Shown here piece by piece: positions 12,158 through 19,716 of a stretch of DNA of 47,025 nucleotides. Origin of the DNA: Chromobacterium sinusclupearum (GTDB taxonomy: Bacteria; Pseudomonadota; Gammaproteobacteria; Burkholderiales; Chromobacteriaceae); the NCBI RefSeq assembly GCF_002902845.1, contig NZ_PPTF01000013.1, positions 1 to 47,025 of the forward strand, read 5' to 3'. Numbering within the stretch: the first letter of the stretch is position 1; every line of letters begins with the position of its first letter. The notes under the pieces were generated by a model. It was given only the letters and a program-made list of their open reading frames with translations. It was not told the DNA's origin and searched no databases. Position numbers and translations under genes: made by a program.

Positions 12158-13044
12158 TTACGGATGCTGAGCTGGATGCGCTACAGGGCTTGCCATTGGG
12201 GGCGCAGATACTCTACTTGCGTGAGATTCGCCGGTATATGGATTACGCGACGGGTGTGACGGGTATAATGCGGCGCATCTCTTGGGATGGGTTGCGCGAA
12301 GTATTGGAGGTCGAGCCACGCCCGGGTATTGCGCGCTCGCTCCCTTCCAAGCAGCAAGTACGACGCTTGGCTGAATGGCTTGAGCGAGCGGGTCTTGTTC
12401 GTAATATTTCTGATATGGCGGGAAAGCAGTTGATTTTTCGCTTACCTTTGGCCATGTCGGATTCGTCCGTCCAAATAAAAGCCGACACAAACCCGACACA
12501 AACCCGACACAGCAAACCCGACACAAACCCGACACAGCTAGAACCCAATAACGACCATGGTTTCGGCGGTATTGGGGATGAAAAGCCGGCTGGCCATGGA
12601 CATGTGGCTACCCCCGAAAAGCCGACACACATCCGTTATCCGTTATCCGGTGATATTGATGATGATACAGGCGCGGGAGAATGGCTTGAGGGAGAGGGCT
12701 GGCCTGCGGCACAGCAATCCAATGCGCAGCCGGATGGGTCTGCAGCCGTAGTGGCGATGTTCCGTGGGCTGCTGGGCGAAGACGCTATGCCATCCCGTCA
12801 GTTGATGGAGGCGTGCTCGACGGTGGCTGCCGTTGCGCAAATGCGGCCGGTGACGGAGGCGGAGCTGAAAGCCGCCATCCTGACGGCGCGTGGCCGTGGC
12901 GTGGTCAACATTGCGCCGTATGCGGCCAAGATCATTGAAAACGCCTCACTGGTCGCCGGCAAGGCGCGGCGACCTGGCGCTGCGATGGCAGGTGGGGATG
13001 CCGCAATGGCCTATCTGCAGGAGGTGTTCGGTGCGTGCGCATAG
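12151..13044 (+). CDS. O: Replication initiator, lambda O-like
   Basis: 297 aa. The N-terminal 100 residues form a winged-helix domain (GAQILYLREIRRYMDYATGV, then LPSKQQVRRLAEWLERAGLV), as in phage initiators. The middle (about 110-190) is a polar linker encoded over an iteron array (DTNPTQ repeats), as in lambda where the origin lies inside O. The C-terminal part (about 200-295) is a helical domain expected to contact the helicase loader. The downstream gene overlaps by 14 bp and is a P-like loader. Confidence 0.8.
   Translation: MVITDAELDALQGLPLGAQILYLREIRRYMDYATGVTGIMRRISWDGLREVLEVEPRPGIARSLPSKQQVRRLAEWLERAGLVRNISDMAGKQLIFRLPLAMSDSSVQIKADTNPTQTRHSKPDTNPTQLEPNNDHGFGGIGDEKPAGHGHVATPEKPTHIRYPLSGDIDDDTGAGEWLEGEGWPAAQQSNAQPDGSAAVVAMFRGLLGEDAMPSRQLMEACSTVAAVAQMRPVTEAELKAAILTARGRGVVNIAPYAAKIIENASLVAGKARRPGAAMAGGDAAMAYLQEVFGACA
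12482..12536 (+). repeat. ori: Origin iterons inside the O-like gene
   Basis: CCGACACA begins at 12482, 12493, 12504, 12518 and 12529 (spacings 11, 11, 14, 11), mostly within the unit AACCCGACACA. A sixth copy is at 12622. Location inside the initiator gene and helical spacing match lambda-type origins. Dyad symmetry within units is weak. Confidence 0.8.
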
Positions 13045-13690
13045 TGCATTGCCGGCGAGGCCTGCCGGCCAATCGGCGGTCAGCGAGTCGCGCCAGCTGG
13101 CGAACTATGTGCTGGCCAGGATGAAGGGATTGTTCCCGGATCGGTTGACGAAGAAATTGCCATCGATGGAGCTGGTGCAGCTGTTTGTGGCGACCCTGGC
13201 GGATGAAATGGAAAGGCGCGGCATTACGCGGGACATGGTGGAGGCTGGTTTGCGGCGCATTGCCTCAGAGTGCGAGTGGCCGCCGATTGATGTGCCGGTG
13301 TTTCTGCGGTTCTGCATGCCGGTGCGTGACTATGAGGCGGCATTCAGGGAAGCACAGCGGCTGGCGAGTATGCGCCACCAGAAAATGGGCGGACAGCCAG
13401 AAGATTGGAGCCACCCTGCAGTTTATTGGGCCGCCAGCCGATTCGGTTGGTTTGAAATGAGAAACTCCTCATGGCAGGCGGCATCGGCACGTTGGGTGGC
13501 AGTGCTGGATGAGGTATTGACGTGGCGACAGTGGCCGAAGATTGATCGCGTGGCGATTACGGTCGAGGGCGGTTTGCAGACAAAGGCGGTGCAACGGCGA
13601 GAATTGGCCAACATGCGCCAGATACTGGCCGGCGCTGTGGCTGGTGGAGCGGCGGCGCCGGGGTTTGAGCGCGATCGCGTGGTAGAATAG
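13031..13690 (+). CDS. P: Helicase loader, lambda P-like
   Basis: 219 aa from GTG 13031, chosen because AGGAGG sits 6 bases upstream; the frame upstream is antisense-like noise over O. The segment FVATLADEMERRGITRDMVE, then GLRRIASECEWPPIDVPVFL and FCMPVRDYEAAF is the P-family signature, including the W-PPI-P-F core. The family loads host DnaB helicase at the phage origin with O. A GTG start and overlap with O suggest coupled, reduced translation. Confidence 0.85.
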   Translation: MRAHSALPARPAGQSAVSESRQLANYVLARMKGLFPDRLTKKLPSMELVQLFVATLADEMERRGITRDMVEAGLRRIASECEWPPIDVPVFLRFCMPVRDYEAAFREAQRLASMRHQKMGGQPEDWSHPAVYWAASRFGWFEMRNSSWQAASARWVAVLDEVLTWRQWPKIDRVAITVEGGLQTKAVQRRELANMRQILAGAVAGGAAAPGFERDRVVE

Positions 13691-13761
13691 CGACTACAAA
13701 ATAAGCCCGGCATGATCGGGCTAGGGGAATTCTCCGCAGCAAATCAAGGGGAGTTCACAAG

Positions 13762-14259
13762 ATGTTCGATGTTGTTCGTAAGGCAGATTTTCCTGAGTAC
13801 CTGTTCGATCGTTTCCGTAATTGGGGAGCGGTCCAGCGGGGGAGTTATCAGCCGGGCCGTGCCGGCGGATTGGAAGGGAAATACCGTTCGTGTCGTTGCG
13901 AGGGTTGCTATGAGGATGAGTCGCCATGCGGCTCATGCATTCGTGAGGCGCAATCTCAGCCGCTCCTGATGCTGGACACGGCGGATGCGGAATTGATTGA
14001 AGCTGCCTGGTCTATGTTGCCGGTATCTCGCGTGGAAAAAAAACTGCTGCGCGGGTATTTCTGCAACCGGACGTCAGAAAGCCGTTTGCTGAAGGATACG
14101 GGCGTGGACGGCCGGAAGTTCTGGTATCTCATGCTGCGTGGTGCCAAAGAAGTGGAGCAGCAGGCCCGAATCATCGCTTGCAGATCGAAAAGATCGTCGT
14201 TAGTATCTCGACCACAATCTGTTCAAACCGCCGCATGGCGTTCAGAAAAGGTGGCGTAG
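13762..14259 (+). CDS. Q: Q-like late antiterminator
   Basis: 165 aa from ATG 13762 with AGGGGAG upstream. The region TADAELIEAAWSMLPVSRVE, KKLLRGYFCNRTSESRLLKD and GRKFWYLMLRGAKEVEQQ follows the PhageQ/RinA-like plan: an acidic helix, an L-x-x-YF helix, then an HTH. A cysteine cluster (CRCEGCYEDESPCGSC, about 45-62) precedes it and could bind zinc. It is the last gene before two tandem terminators and the late genes, the lambda Q position. Confidence 0.7.
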   Translation: MFDVVRKADFPEYLFDRFRNWGAVQRGSYQPGRAGGLEGKYRSCRCEGCYEDESPCGSCIREAQSQPLLMLDTADAELIEAAWSMLPVSRVEKKLLRGYFCNRTSESRLLKDTGVDGRKFWYLMLRGAKEVEQQARIIACRSKRSSLVSRPQSVQTAAWRSEKVA

Positions 14260-14282
14260 GCCACCTTTGTCGCGCCCGGAAG

Positions 14283-14310
14283 AAGCCCAAGCTCACGCTT
14301 GGGCTTTTTG
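14283..14310 (+). terminator. Terminator after Q-like gene
   Basis: A 10-bp stem AAGCCCAAGC/GCTTGGGCTT with loop TCAC is followed by TTT G TTTTT. It ends the early right transcript and is a plausible target of the Q-like protein. Confidence 0.85.
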
Positions 14311-14366
14311 TTTTTCAGCGGAATGAGTAGTTGTGGTTTCTTCTCTGTCAGGTGTGACGCGCTTTG

Positions 14367-14400
14367 ACGCCCCGGCTTAACGGCTGGGGCGTTTCTTTTT
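14367..14400 (+). terminator. Second terminator before the late genes
   Basis: Stem ACGCCCC/GGGGCGT with a 12-base loop, followed by TTCTTTTT, directly upstream of the first late gene. The two tandem terminators fit a tR'-type arrangement overcome by Q. I could not define a convincing late promoter between them. Confidence 0.6.
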
Positions 14401-14410
14401 GGAGGCGCAT

Positions 14411-15148
14411 ATGGGCGTGGTGAAGGTATCGGGCTATAGCCGGATCGGGCAGGAGATCGCTGGTCGGATTGAGCGGCCAACAGCCAAGGCGCTGACACGG
14501 ACGGCGGCGGATGTGAAAGCCGCCGAGGTGGCAGAAATGAGCCGGGTGTTTGATCGGCCAACGCCCTACACCTTGCGAGGTGTCTACATGCGCGGGGCGT
14601 CTGTGGACAAGGGGCGTGACTATGCCGAGGTGTGGCTGAAGGACTTTGGCGGCAAGGGCGGGGCGGCTGCGGTGTACTTGAAGCCGCAGATCGAGGGCGG
14701 CGGACGTCCGCTCAAGCGGTTTGAGCGGGCATTGCAACGCGCCGGGGTGTTGCCGGCGGGCATGTATGCAGTGCCTGGTCGGGATGCTGACCGGGACGCC
14801 TACGGCAATATGTCCCGCGCTCAGATCGTGCAGATCCTCAGCTACTTCAATGGGCTTCATGACAGCACGCAATGGATGAGCGACAGGCGCAAGAAAACGC
14901 TGGCAAGGGATGGGAAGCGGGGGAAAGGCTTTACCTATTTCGTGCTGCACCAGCGGAAGAACAAGCTGCCGCCGGGCGTCTATAAGCGGCTGGACTATGG
15001 CCATGGCCAAGTGGTGATCCGCCCGGTGCTGATCTTTGTCCGTCAGCCAAGGTACACGGCCCGATATCGGTTTCACGATGTCGGCGGCCGGGTGGTGGCG
15101 GATCGCTTCCCCGTCCATCTGCGGGTGGCGTGGGGCAGCGGCCGGTAG
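14411..15148 (+). CDS. Phage structural protein, neck/minor tail type
   Basis: 245 aa from ATG 14411 with GGAGG 5 bases upstream. Motifs TYFVLHQRKNKLPPGVYKR, FDRPTPYTLRGVYM, VYLKPQIEGGGRPLKRFE and YGNMSRAQIVQILSYF are those of a phage virion family encoded around the head genes, of unknown detailed role. It lies upstream of cos, apart from the other structural genes, so on circularised phage DNA it is at the end of the late region. Confidence is in family, not function. Confidence 0.7.
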   Translation: MGVVKVSGYSRIGQEIAGRIERPTAKALTRTAADVKAAEVAEMSRVFDRPTPYTLRGVYMRGASVDKGRDYAEVWLKDFGGKGGAAAVYLKPQIEGGGRPLKRFERALQRAGVLPAGMYAVPGRDADRDAYGNMSRAQIVQILSYFNGLHDSTQWMSDRRKKTLARDGKRGKGFTYFVLHQRKNKLPPGVYKRLDYGHGQVVIRPVLIFVRQPRYTARYRFHDVGGRVVADRFPVHLRVAWGSGR

Positions 15149-15152
15149 GGCA

Positions 15153-15200
15153 ACGGGTCCTTCCTGGGTGGGGGTGGCCTACGGGTGTTCGATCCCCGAT
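15153..15200 (+). other. cos: Putative cos site
   Basis: ACGGGTCCTTCC (15153-15164) is followed 26 bases from its first base by CTACGGGTGTTCGATCCCCG (15179 on). Lambda cos, as I remember it, has ACGGGTCCTTTCC and then TTACGGGG at 27 bases. The segment CGGG...CCCG has the imperfect dyad expected of a staggered nick site. It lies just upstream of the small terminase gene, where lambda places cos. Downstream palindromic CTAAACTGTTTAG (around 15229-15243) may be part of a terminase-binding region. Confidence 0.65.
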
Positions 15201-15285
15201 ACCGCGCCAGGCACTGAACTCCTGAGCTAACTAAACTGTTTAGCCTGTTTAGTCCTTAACTTTCAATTTTCTCTTTAAAAAACCC

Positions 15286-15939
15286 ATGAAACCAGAGATC
15301 AAGAAAAGCGAGTTCGCCGCGCTGCTCGGGGTCTCGCGTGGCTACATTTCGCAGCTGGCAAAGGCCGATAGGCTAGTCCTATCGGCTGATGGCAACTTGG
15401 TTGTGGTCCAGCCCTCGCTGGAGTTGCTGGCGAATACCGCGTCAGCTGAGAAAGCTGGCGTTTCGGCGCGGCACGCGCTGGAGCGCTGGAAAGGCGGCGG
15501 CCATGGCATGACGGTTCAGGAGTCGGCGCAAGCCCTGCAGTCAACGGGCCAGGATATGGCGCCAGCCGTTGCGCCGCCGGCGCCGATGCCATCGGCCCGC
15601 GAGGTCAATCTCTTTGCTGGCGTGGACTTGAGCAACCCGATGGCCGCCTACAACGCGGCGCGGGCCTCGAACGAGATCAAGCGCGGGCACCAGATCGACA
15701 TCGAGCTGGCCAAGGCTCGCGGCGCGCTCATATCCCACGATGTCACGGTGAAGCTTGTGGCCGACCTGGCCGCGTCAACGCGGGCGGCGTTTGAGCGCAT
15801 CCCTGACCGGATAGGCATTCGGATTGCGGCAGAAACCGACCCGCATGTGGTTTACGCGCTTTTGGAGGAGGCAATAGACGAATGCTGCGAAACGCTCAGC
15901 AAGCAGACGGCGGAGCTGGCTAGCAAACTGACCCTTTGA
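15286..15939 (+). CDS. Terminase small subunit, Nu1-like
   Basis: 217 aa. An N-terminal HTH (SEFAALLGVSRGYISQLAKA, about 8-27) followed by DGNLVVV resembles the winged HTH of Nu1. The C-terminal half has the helical HDVTVKLVADLAASTRAAFE and ALLEEAIDECCETLSKQ segments found in small terminases of the DUF1441 kind. It binds the cos region and recruits the large subunit encoded 10 bp downstream. The middle is an Ala/Pro linker. No clear ribosome site; the leader is A/T-rich. Confidence 0.8.
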   Translation: MKPEIKKSEFAALLGVSRGYISQLAKADRLVLSADGNLVVVQPSLELLANTASAEKAGVSARHALERWKGGGHGMTVQESAQALQSTGQDMAPAVAPPAPMPSAREVNLFAGVDLSNPMAAYNAARASNEIKRGHQIDIELAKARGALISHDVTVKLVADLAASTRAAFERIPDRIGIRIAAETDPHVVYALLEEAIDECCETLSKQTAELASKLTL

Positions 15940-15949
15940 GGAGATCACG

Positions 15950-17959
15950 ATGGACATGAGCATCTACGAGCGCCAGGCGCTTGATGCAGTCACGTCCGCG
16001 TGGTCTGCAGCTTTCTCGCCGCGGGTGCGGATGCTGGTGAGCGAATGGGCGGACATGCATCGCGTGCTGACCAGCGCGGAAACCTCGATGCCCGGCCCAT
16101 GGCGTACCGGCGTGGTGCCGTTCATCCGTGAAATCATGGACAGCCTCAGCGCCGGCAGCGGCGTCGAGACCGTGGTGTTCATGAAGCCGACGCAGGTTGC
16201 GGGCACCGAGAGCTTGATCAACTGGACCGGCTACAGCATCGACCAATCGCCGGGGCCGATGATGGTGGTGCAGCCGACCATCGAGCTGGCCGAGCTGTGG
16301 TCGAAACAGCGCCTGGCCAACATGATCAGCGGCAGCGAGACGCTGCGAGCCAAGATCCCGCCGGCGCGCAGCCGCGATGGCGGCAATACCACGCTGCTGA
16401 AGGAATACCCCGGCGGCGTGCTGCGGATGAGCGGCGCCAACTCCGCCATCAGCCTGCGCTCCATGCCAGTGGGCAAGCTGGGGCTGGATGAGGTGGACGC
16501 CTACCCGGACGATCTGGACGGCGAGGGCGACCCGATCGGCCTGGCGCTGGAGCGGACCAACAACTTTCCGCGCCGCAAAATCTATATGTGCTCGACGCCG
16601 ACCGTGCGCGGCGCCAGCAATATCGAGAAGTGGTTCGAGCGCAGCGACCAGCGCCGCTACTACGTGCCATGCCCGCATTGCCTGCACAAGCAGCATTTGC
16701 GCCATCAGCAGTTCCGCTACAAGTTCGAGGAGGGGCGCGATGGCGACCCGGACGCGCTGACGGATGCCGTGTATGTCTGCGAGTCCTGCGAAGAGGAAAT
16801 ACCGGAGCATCACAAGACATGGATGCTGGAAAACGGCGAGTGGGTCGCCGCGTATCCAGACCGCAAAATCCGCGGCTATCACTTGAACAGCTATTACTCG
16901 CCGGTTGGCCTGGGGCGGACGTGGAAAGAGCGCGCGGTTCAGTTCGTGCGGGCCTCGAAAGACCCGGTAGAGCTGAAGCGATTCATCAACACGGCCTTGG
17001 CCGAAACCTGGGAGGATCGCGCCGCCAGCGTCAAGTTCAATGAGCTGATGCAACGGGTGAAGCCGTACCGGCAACGGATGATCCCTGCCAGCGTGCTGCT
17101 GCTGACCGCTGGCATCGATACCCAGGATGACCGGCTGGAATGCTACGTGTGGGGCTGGGGCCGCGATCAGCGTTGCCACTTGATCGACCGCATCATGCTG
17201 TATGGCGATCCGGCCGAGGTGGGGACGCCAGAACAGCCCAACGTCTGGCAGCGGCTGGCTGACGTGCTGAACGGCAGCTACCGCAATCTGTTTGGCGTGG
17301 ACATGCACATCGAGGCCGCCGCGATCGATACGGCGGGCCACCGCAGCCAATACGCTTACCGCTTCGTCCGCAACTGGAAAGGGCGGACGCGCCTGTTTGC
17401 CGTGATCGGCCGGGCCAACAAGCCATTGATCAGCCGGCCCTCCTCTGTCGATGTAGAGGACGGCGGCGCCATGCTCAAGAACGGCCTTAAGCTGTGGACG
17501 GTTGGGGTGGATCACGCCAAATCGACGCTGTTCAGCTGGCTGATCGCTGACCGGCAAGCATTCGAGGAAGGGGGAGAGCTGTTCGTCAACTTCCCGGACG
17601 ATTTGGACGAAGATTTCTTCCAGCAGCTGACGGCCGAGGTGTACGACTCGGTCAACCGCAAATGGAAGAAGCGGACAGGGCAGGTGCGCAACGAGGCGCT
17701 GGACTGCTGGAACTATGCCTACTTTGCAGCCTGCGCGCCGCCGTTGCGCATCCAGAATGCGCAGCCGGCGGATTGGGACCAGCGCGAGGCGGTGATGCAG
17801 CCGCGCGTGCTGGACCTGTTCGGCGCCAGCGGCGGCAATGCCGCTGCACCGCCTGCAGCCCAGCCAGAAACCGAAACACGCCCCGCCATGAGCGGGGCTT
17901 CTTCATCTCCGGCCGCTGATGGCGGCTGGCTGGACGATGTCAGAGAGGATTATTTATGA
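15950..17959 (+). CDS. Terminase large subunit, lambda gpA family
   Basis: 669 aa from ATG 15950 with GGAG 6 bases upstream. The N-terminal ATPase has a Walker A-like segment FMKPTQVAGTE (about 77-87) and Walker B LGLDEVD (177-183). A zinc-binding pair (CPHC ... CESC, about 240-285) interrupts the middle. The C-terminal nuclease region starts with TAGIDTQDDRLE and contains AAIDTAGHRSQYAY. Length is that of gpA-type enzymes. It cuts cos and packages DNA into proheads. It overlaps the gpW gene by 4 bp. Confidence 0.95.
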   Translation: MDMSIYERQALDAVTSAWSAAFSPRVRMLVSEWADMHRVLTSAETSMPGPWRTGVVPFIREIMDSLSAGSGVETVVFMKPTQVAGTESLINWTGYSIDQSPGPMMVVQPTIELAELWSKQRLANMISGSETLRAKIPPARSRDGGNTTLLKEYPGGVLRMSGANSAISLRSMPVGKLGLDEVDAYPDDLDGEGDPIGLALERTNNFPRRKIYMCSTPTVRGASNIEKWFERSDQRRYYVPCPHCLHKQHLRHQQFRYKFEEGRDGDPDALTDAVYVCESCEEEIPEHHKTWMLENGEWVAAYPDRKIRGYHLNSYYSPVGLGRTWKERAVQFVRASKDPVELKRFINTALAETWEDRAASVKFNELMQRVKPYRQRMIPASVLLLTAGIDTQDDRLECYVWGWGRDQRCHLIDRIMLYGDPAEVGTPEQPNVWQRLADVLNGSYRNLFGVDMHIEAAAIDTAGHRSQYAYRFVRNWKGRTRLFAVIGRANKPLISRPSSVDVEDGGAMLKNGLKLWTVGVDHAKSTLFSWLIADRQAFEEGGELFVNFPDDLDEDFFQQLTAEVYDSVNRKWKKRTGQVRNEALDCWNYAYFAACAPPLRIQNAQPADWDQREAVMQPRVLDLFGASGGNAAAPPAAQPETETRPAMSGASSSPAADGGWLDDVREDYL

Positions 17960-18177
17960 CCACCTGGACGCTAGAAAACCTGCGCGCCTTGGAAGATGCG
18001 ATCGCCAGCGGCGAGCTGGAAATCTACCGCGACGGCATGCGGGTGCAATACCGCTCGATCGCAGAGCTGCAGCGCGCCTATGACATGGTGCGCAGCCAGC
18101 TGGAACGGACAGGGCAGCTGCAAACGGCCGCTTCTTCTCTGCCGTCCGTCACCTATGCCGCATTCACTCGGGACTAA
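17956..18177 (+). CDS. W: Head-tail joining protein gpW-like
   Basis: 73 aa, coupled to the terminase by ATGA. The pattern WTLENLRALEDAIASGELEI, YRSIAELQRAYDMVRSQLE is the gpW family: two helices with a beta hairpin, acting as a plug between portal and tail. It sits between large terminase and portal, exactly as in lambda. Confidence 0.85.
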   Translation: MTTWTLENLRALEDAIASGELEIYRDGMRVQYRSIAELQRAYDMVRSQLERTGQLQTAASSLPSVTYAAFTRD

Positions 18178-18180
18178 GCG

Positions 18181-19716
18181 ATGAACTGGCTCGACAATCT
18201 GATCGGCGCAGTCATGCCAGAGCGCGCGGTTCGCCGTTGGCAGGCCCGCCAGGCGCTGGGAGAAATCCGGGCGTATGAGGGGGCCAAGCGCGGGCGCCGC
18301 ACGGCTGGCTGGGTCACCAGCGGCAGTTCGGCCAACGCGGAAAACCAGATGGCGCTGCCCACGCTGCGCAATCGCAGCCGCGATCTGGTCCGCAATAACC
18401 CTTGGTGCAAGAAAGCGCTGGAGTCGTGGACCGGCAATGTGGTCGGCTCCGGCATCCGCTGCAACCTGGCCAGCCACAAGAAGCTGGGCAAGGCCTACAA
18501 GCGCTGGGCAAACAGCCGCAAATGTGATGCGGACGGCCATCTCAACCTGTACGGCCTGCAGGCGCTTGCCGCGCGGACCATGTGGGAAAGCGGCGAGGTG
18601 CTGGTGCGCGTGCGCTGGCGCCGGCCGCAGGACAAGCTCGCCATCCCCTTGCAGTTCCAGGTGCTGGAGCCGGACTACTTGGACAGCGACAAGACGCAGG
18701 ATCTAGACAACGGCGGGTACATCCTGTCCGGCATCCAGTTCAGCGTGATTGGCCAGATTGAGGGCTATTGGCTGTTTGACCGCCATCCCGGCGAGATCGG
18801 CCGGCTGTCGCGCTCGCTGCAGTCCAAGTTCATTCCCGCTGAGGAGATCATCCATTGCTTCCGCAAGACGCGGCCCGGCCAGGTGCGCGGCGTGCCGGAG
18901 CTGGCGCCGGTGATCATGCGGGCGCGCGATCTGGACGACTACGAGGACGCCGAGCTGACGCGGAAAAAAGTCGAGGCTTGTTTCAGCGTCTTCATCACCA
19001 GCGGCGACAGCGGCAATAGCAGCATCGGCGCCGTGGAGCGGGAAGACAAGCCCGCCGGCCGCATGGTGGAAAAGATCGCGCCAGGCCTGATCAAGCGGCT
19101 GGGCATGGGCGAGTCGGTGTCGTTCGGCCAGCCCACGCCATCCGGCGGTTATCCGGATTACACCCGCGACCAGCGCCGCGCGTTGGCGGCCGGCGGCATG
19201 GTCACTTACGAGATGCTGACCGGCGACTACAGCCAGGTGAACTACAGCAGCTCGCGTGCCGGGCTGCTGGAGTTCCGCCGCAATGCCGAGGGCTGGCAGT
19301 GGCTGACCTTCATCCCTGGCCTGTGCGAACCGATGGTCGAGCTGTTTCTGAAAGCCGCCGCGCTGAAAGGCTTGGGCGAGCTGGAAGACGATTTCGAGCT
19401 GGACTTCACCACGCCGCGCTGGGATTGGGTGGACCCGGTCAAGGACATGATCGGCGAGCTGCTGGAAGTCGCCAGCGGCGCCAAGTCGTTGTCCGAGCTG
19501 GCACGCCGCCGCGGCGTCGATCCGCAAACCATGTGGCAGGAGCTGGCCAAGGACTACGCGGAGCTGGCCAAGCTCGGCATTCCGATCAATCTGAACAACC
19601 TGATCGCCATCGGCGCCGAGACCGACCCGCCAGATCCAGGCGACCCAGCAGACAGCAAGCAAACCAAGCCCCGCAAACGCGGGGTTTCGCATTCCAGGAG
19701 GAAAGAACATGCCTGA
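18181..19716 (+). CDS. B: Portal protein, lambda gpB family
   Basis: 511 aa. Signature segments include LRNRSRDLVRNNPWCKKALE, FQVLEPDYLDSD, GVPELAPVIMRARDLDDYED, and the conserved MLTGDYSQVNYSSSRAGLLE near residue 345, all of the lambda portal family. The end is a Pro/Asp-rich tail. It forms the dodecameric ring through which DNA passes. It overlaps the next gene by 8 bp and its last codons carry that gene's ribosome site (AGGAGG). Confidence 0.95.
   Translation: MNWLDNLIGAVMPERAVRRWQARQALGEIRAYEGAKRGRRTAGWVTSGSSANAENQMALPTLRNRSRDLVRNNPWCKKALESWTGNVVGSGIRCNLASHKKLGKAYKRWANSRKCDADGHLNLYGLQALAARTMWESGEVLVRVRWRRPQDKLAIPLQFQVLEPDYLDSDKTQDLDNGGYILSGIQFSVIGQIEGYWLFDRHPGEIGRLSRSLQSKFIPAEEIIHCFRKTRPGQVRGVPELAPVIMRARDLDDYEDAELTRKKVEACFSVFITSGDSGNSSIGAVEREDKPAGRMVEKIAPGLIKRLGMGESVSFGQPTPSGGYPDYTRDQRRALAAGGMVTYEMLTGDYSQVNYSSSRAGLLEFRRNAEGWQWLTFIPGLCEPMVELFLKAAALKGLGELEDDFELDFTTPRWDWVDPVKDMIGELLEVASGAKSLSELARRRGVDPQTMWQELAKDYAELAKLGIPINLNNLIAIGAETDPPDPGDPADSKQTKPRKRGVSHSRRKEHA

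Noticed and set aside
15920..17557. 545-aa minus-strand open frame across the terminase gene
   Set aside because: It is antisense to a clear gpA terminase with intact motifs. GC-rich codon bias keeps the opposite strand open; the product is His/Arg/Ala-rich without known motif and lacks a ribosome site.
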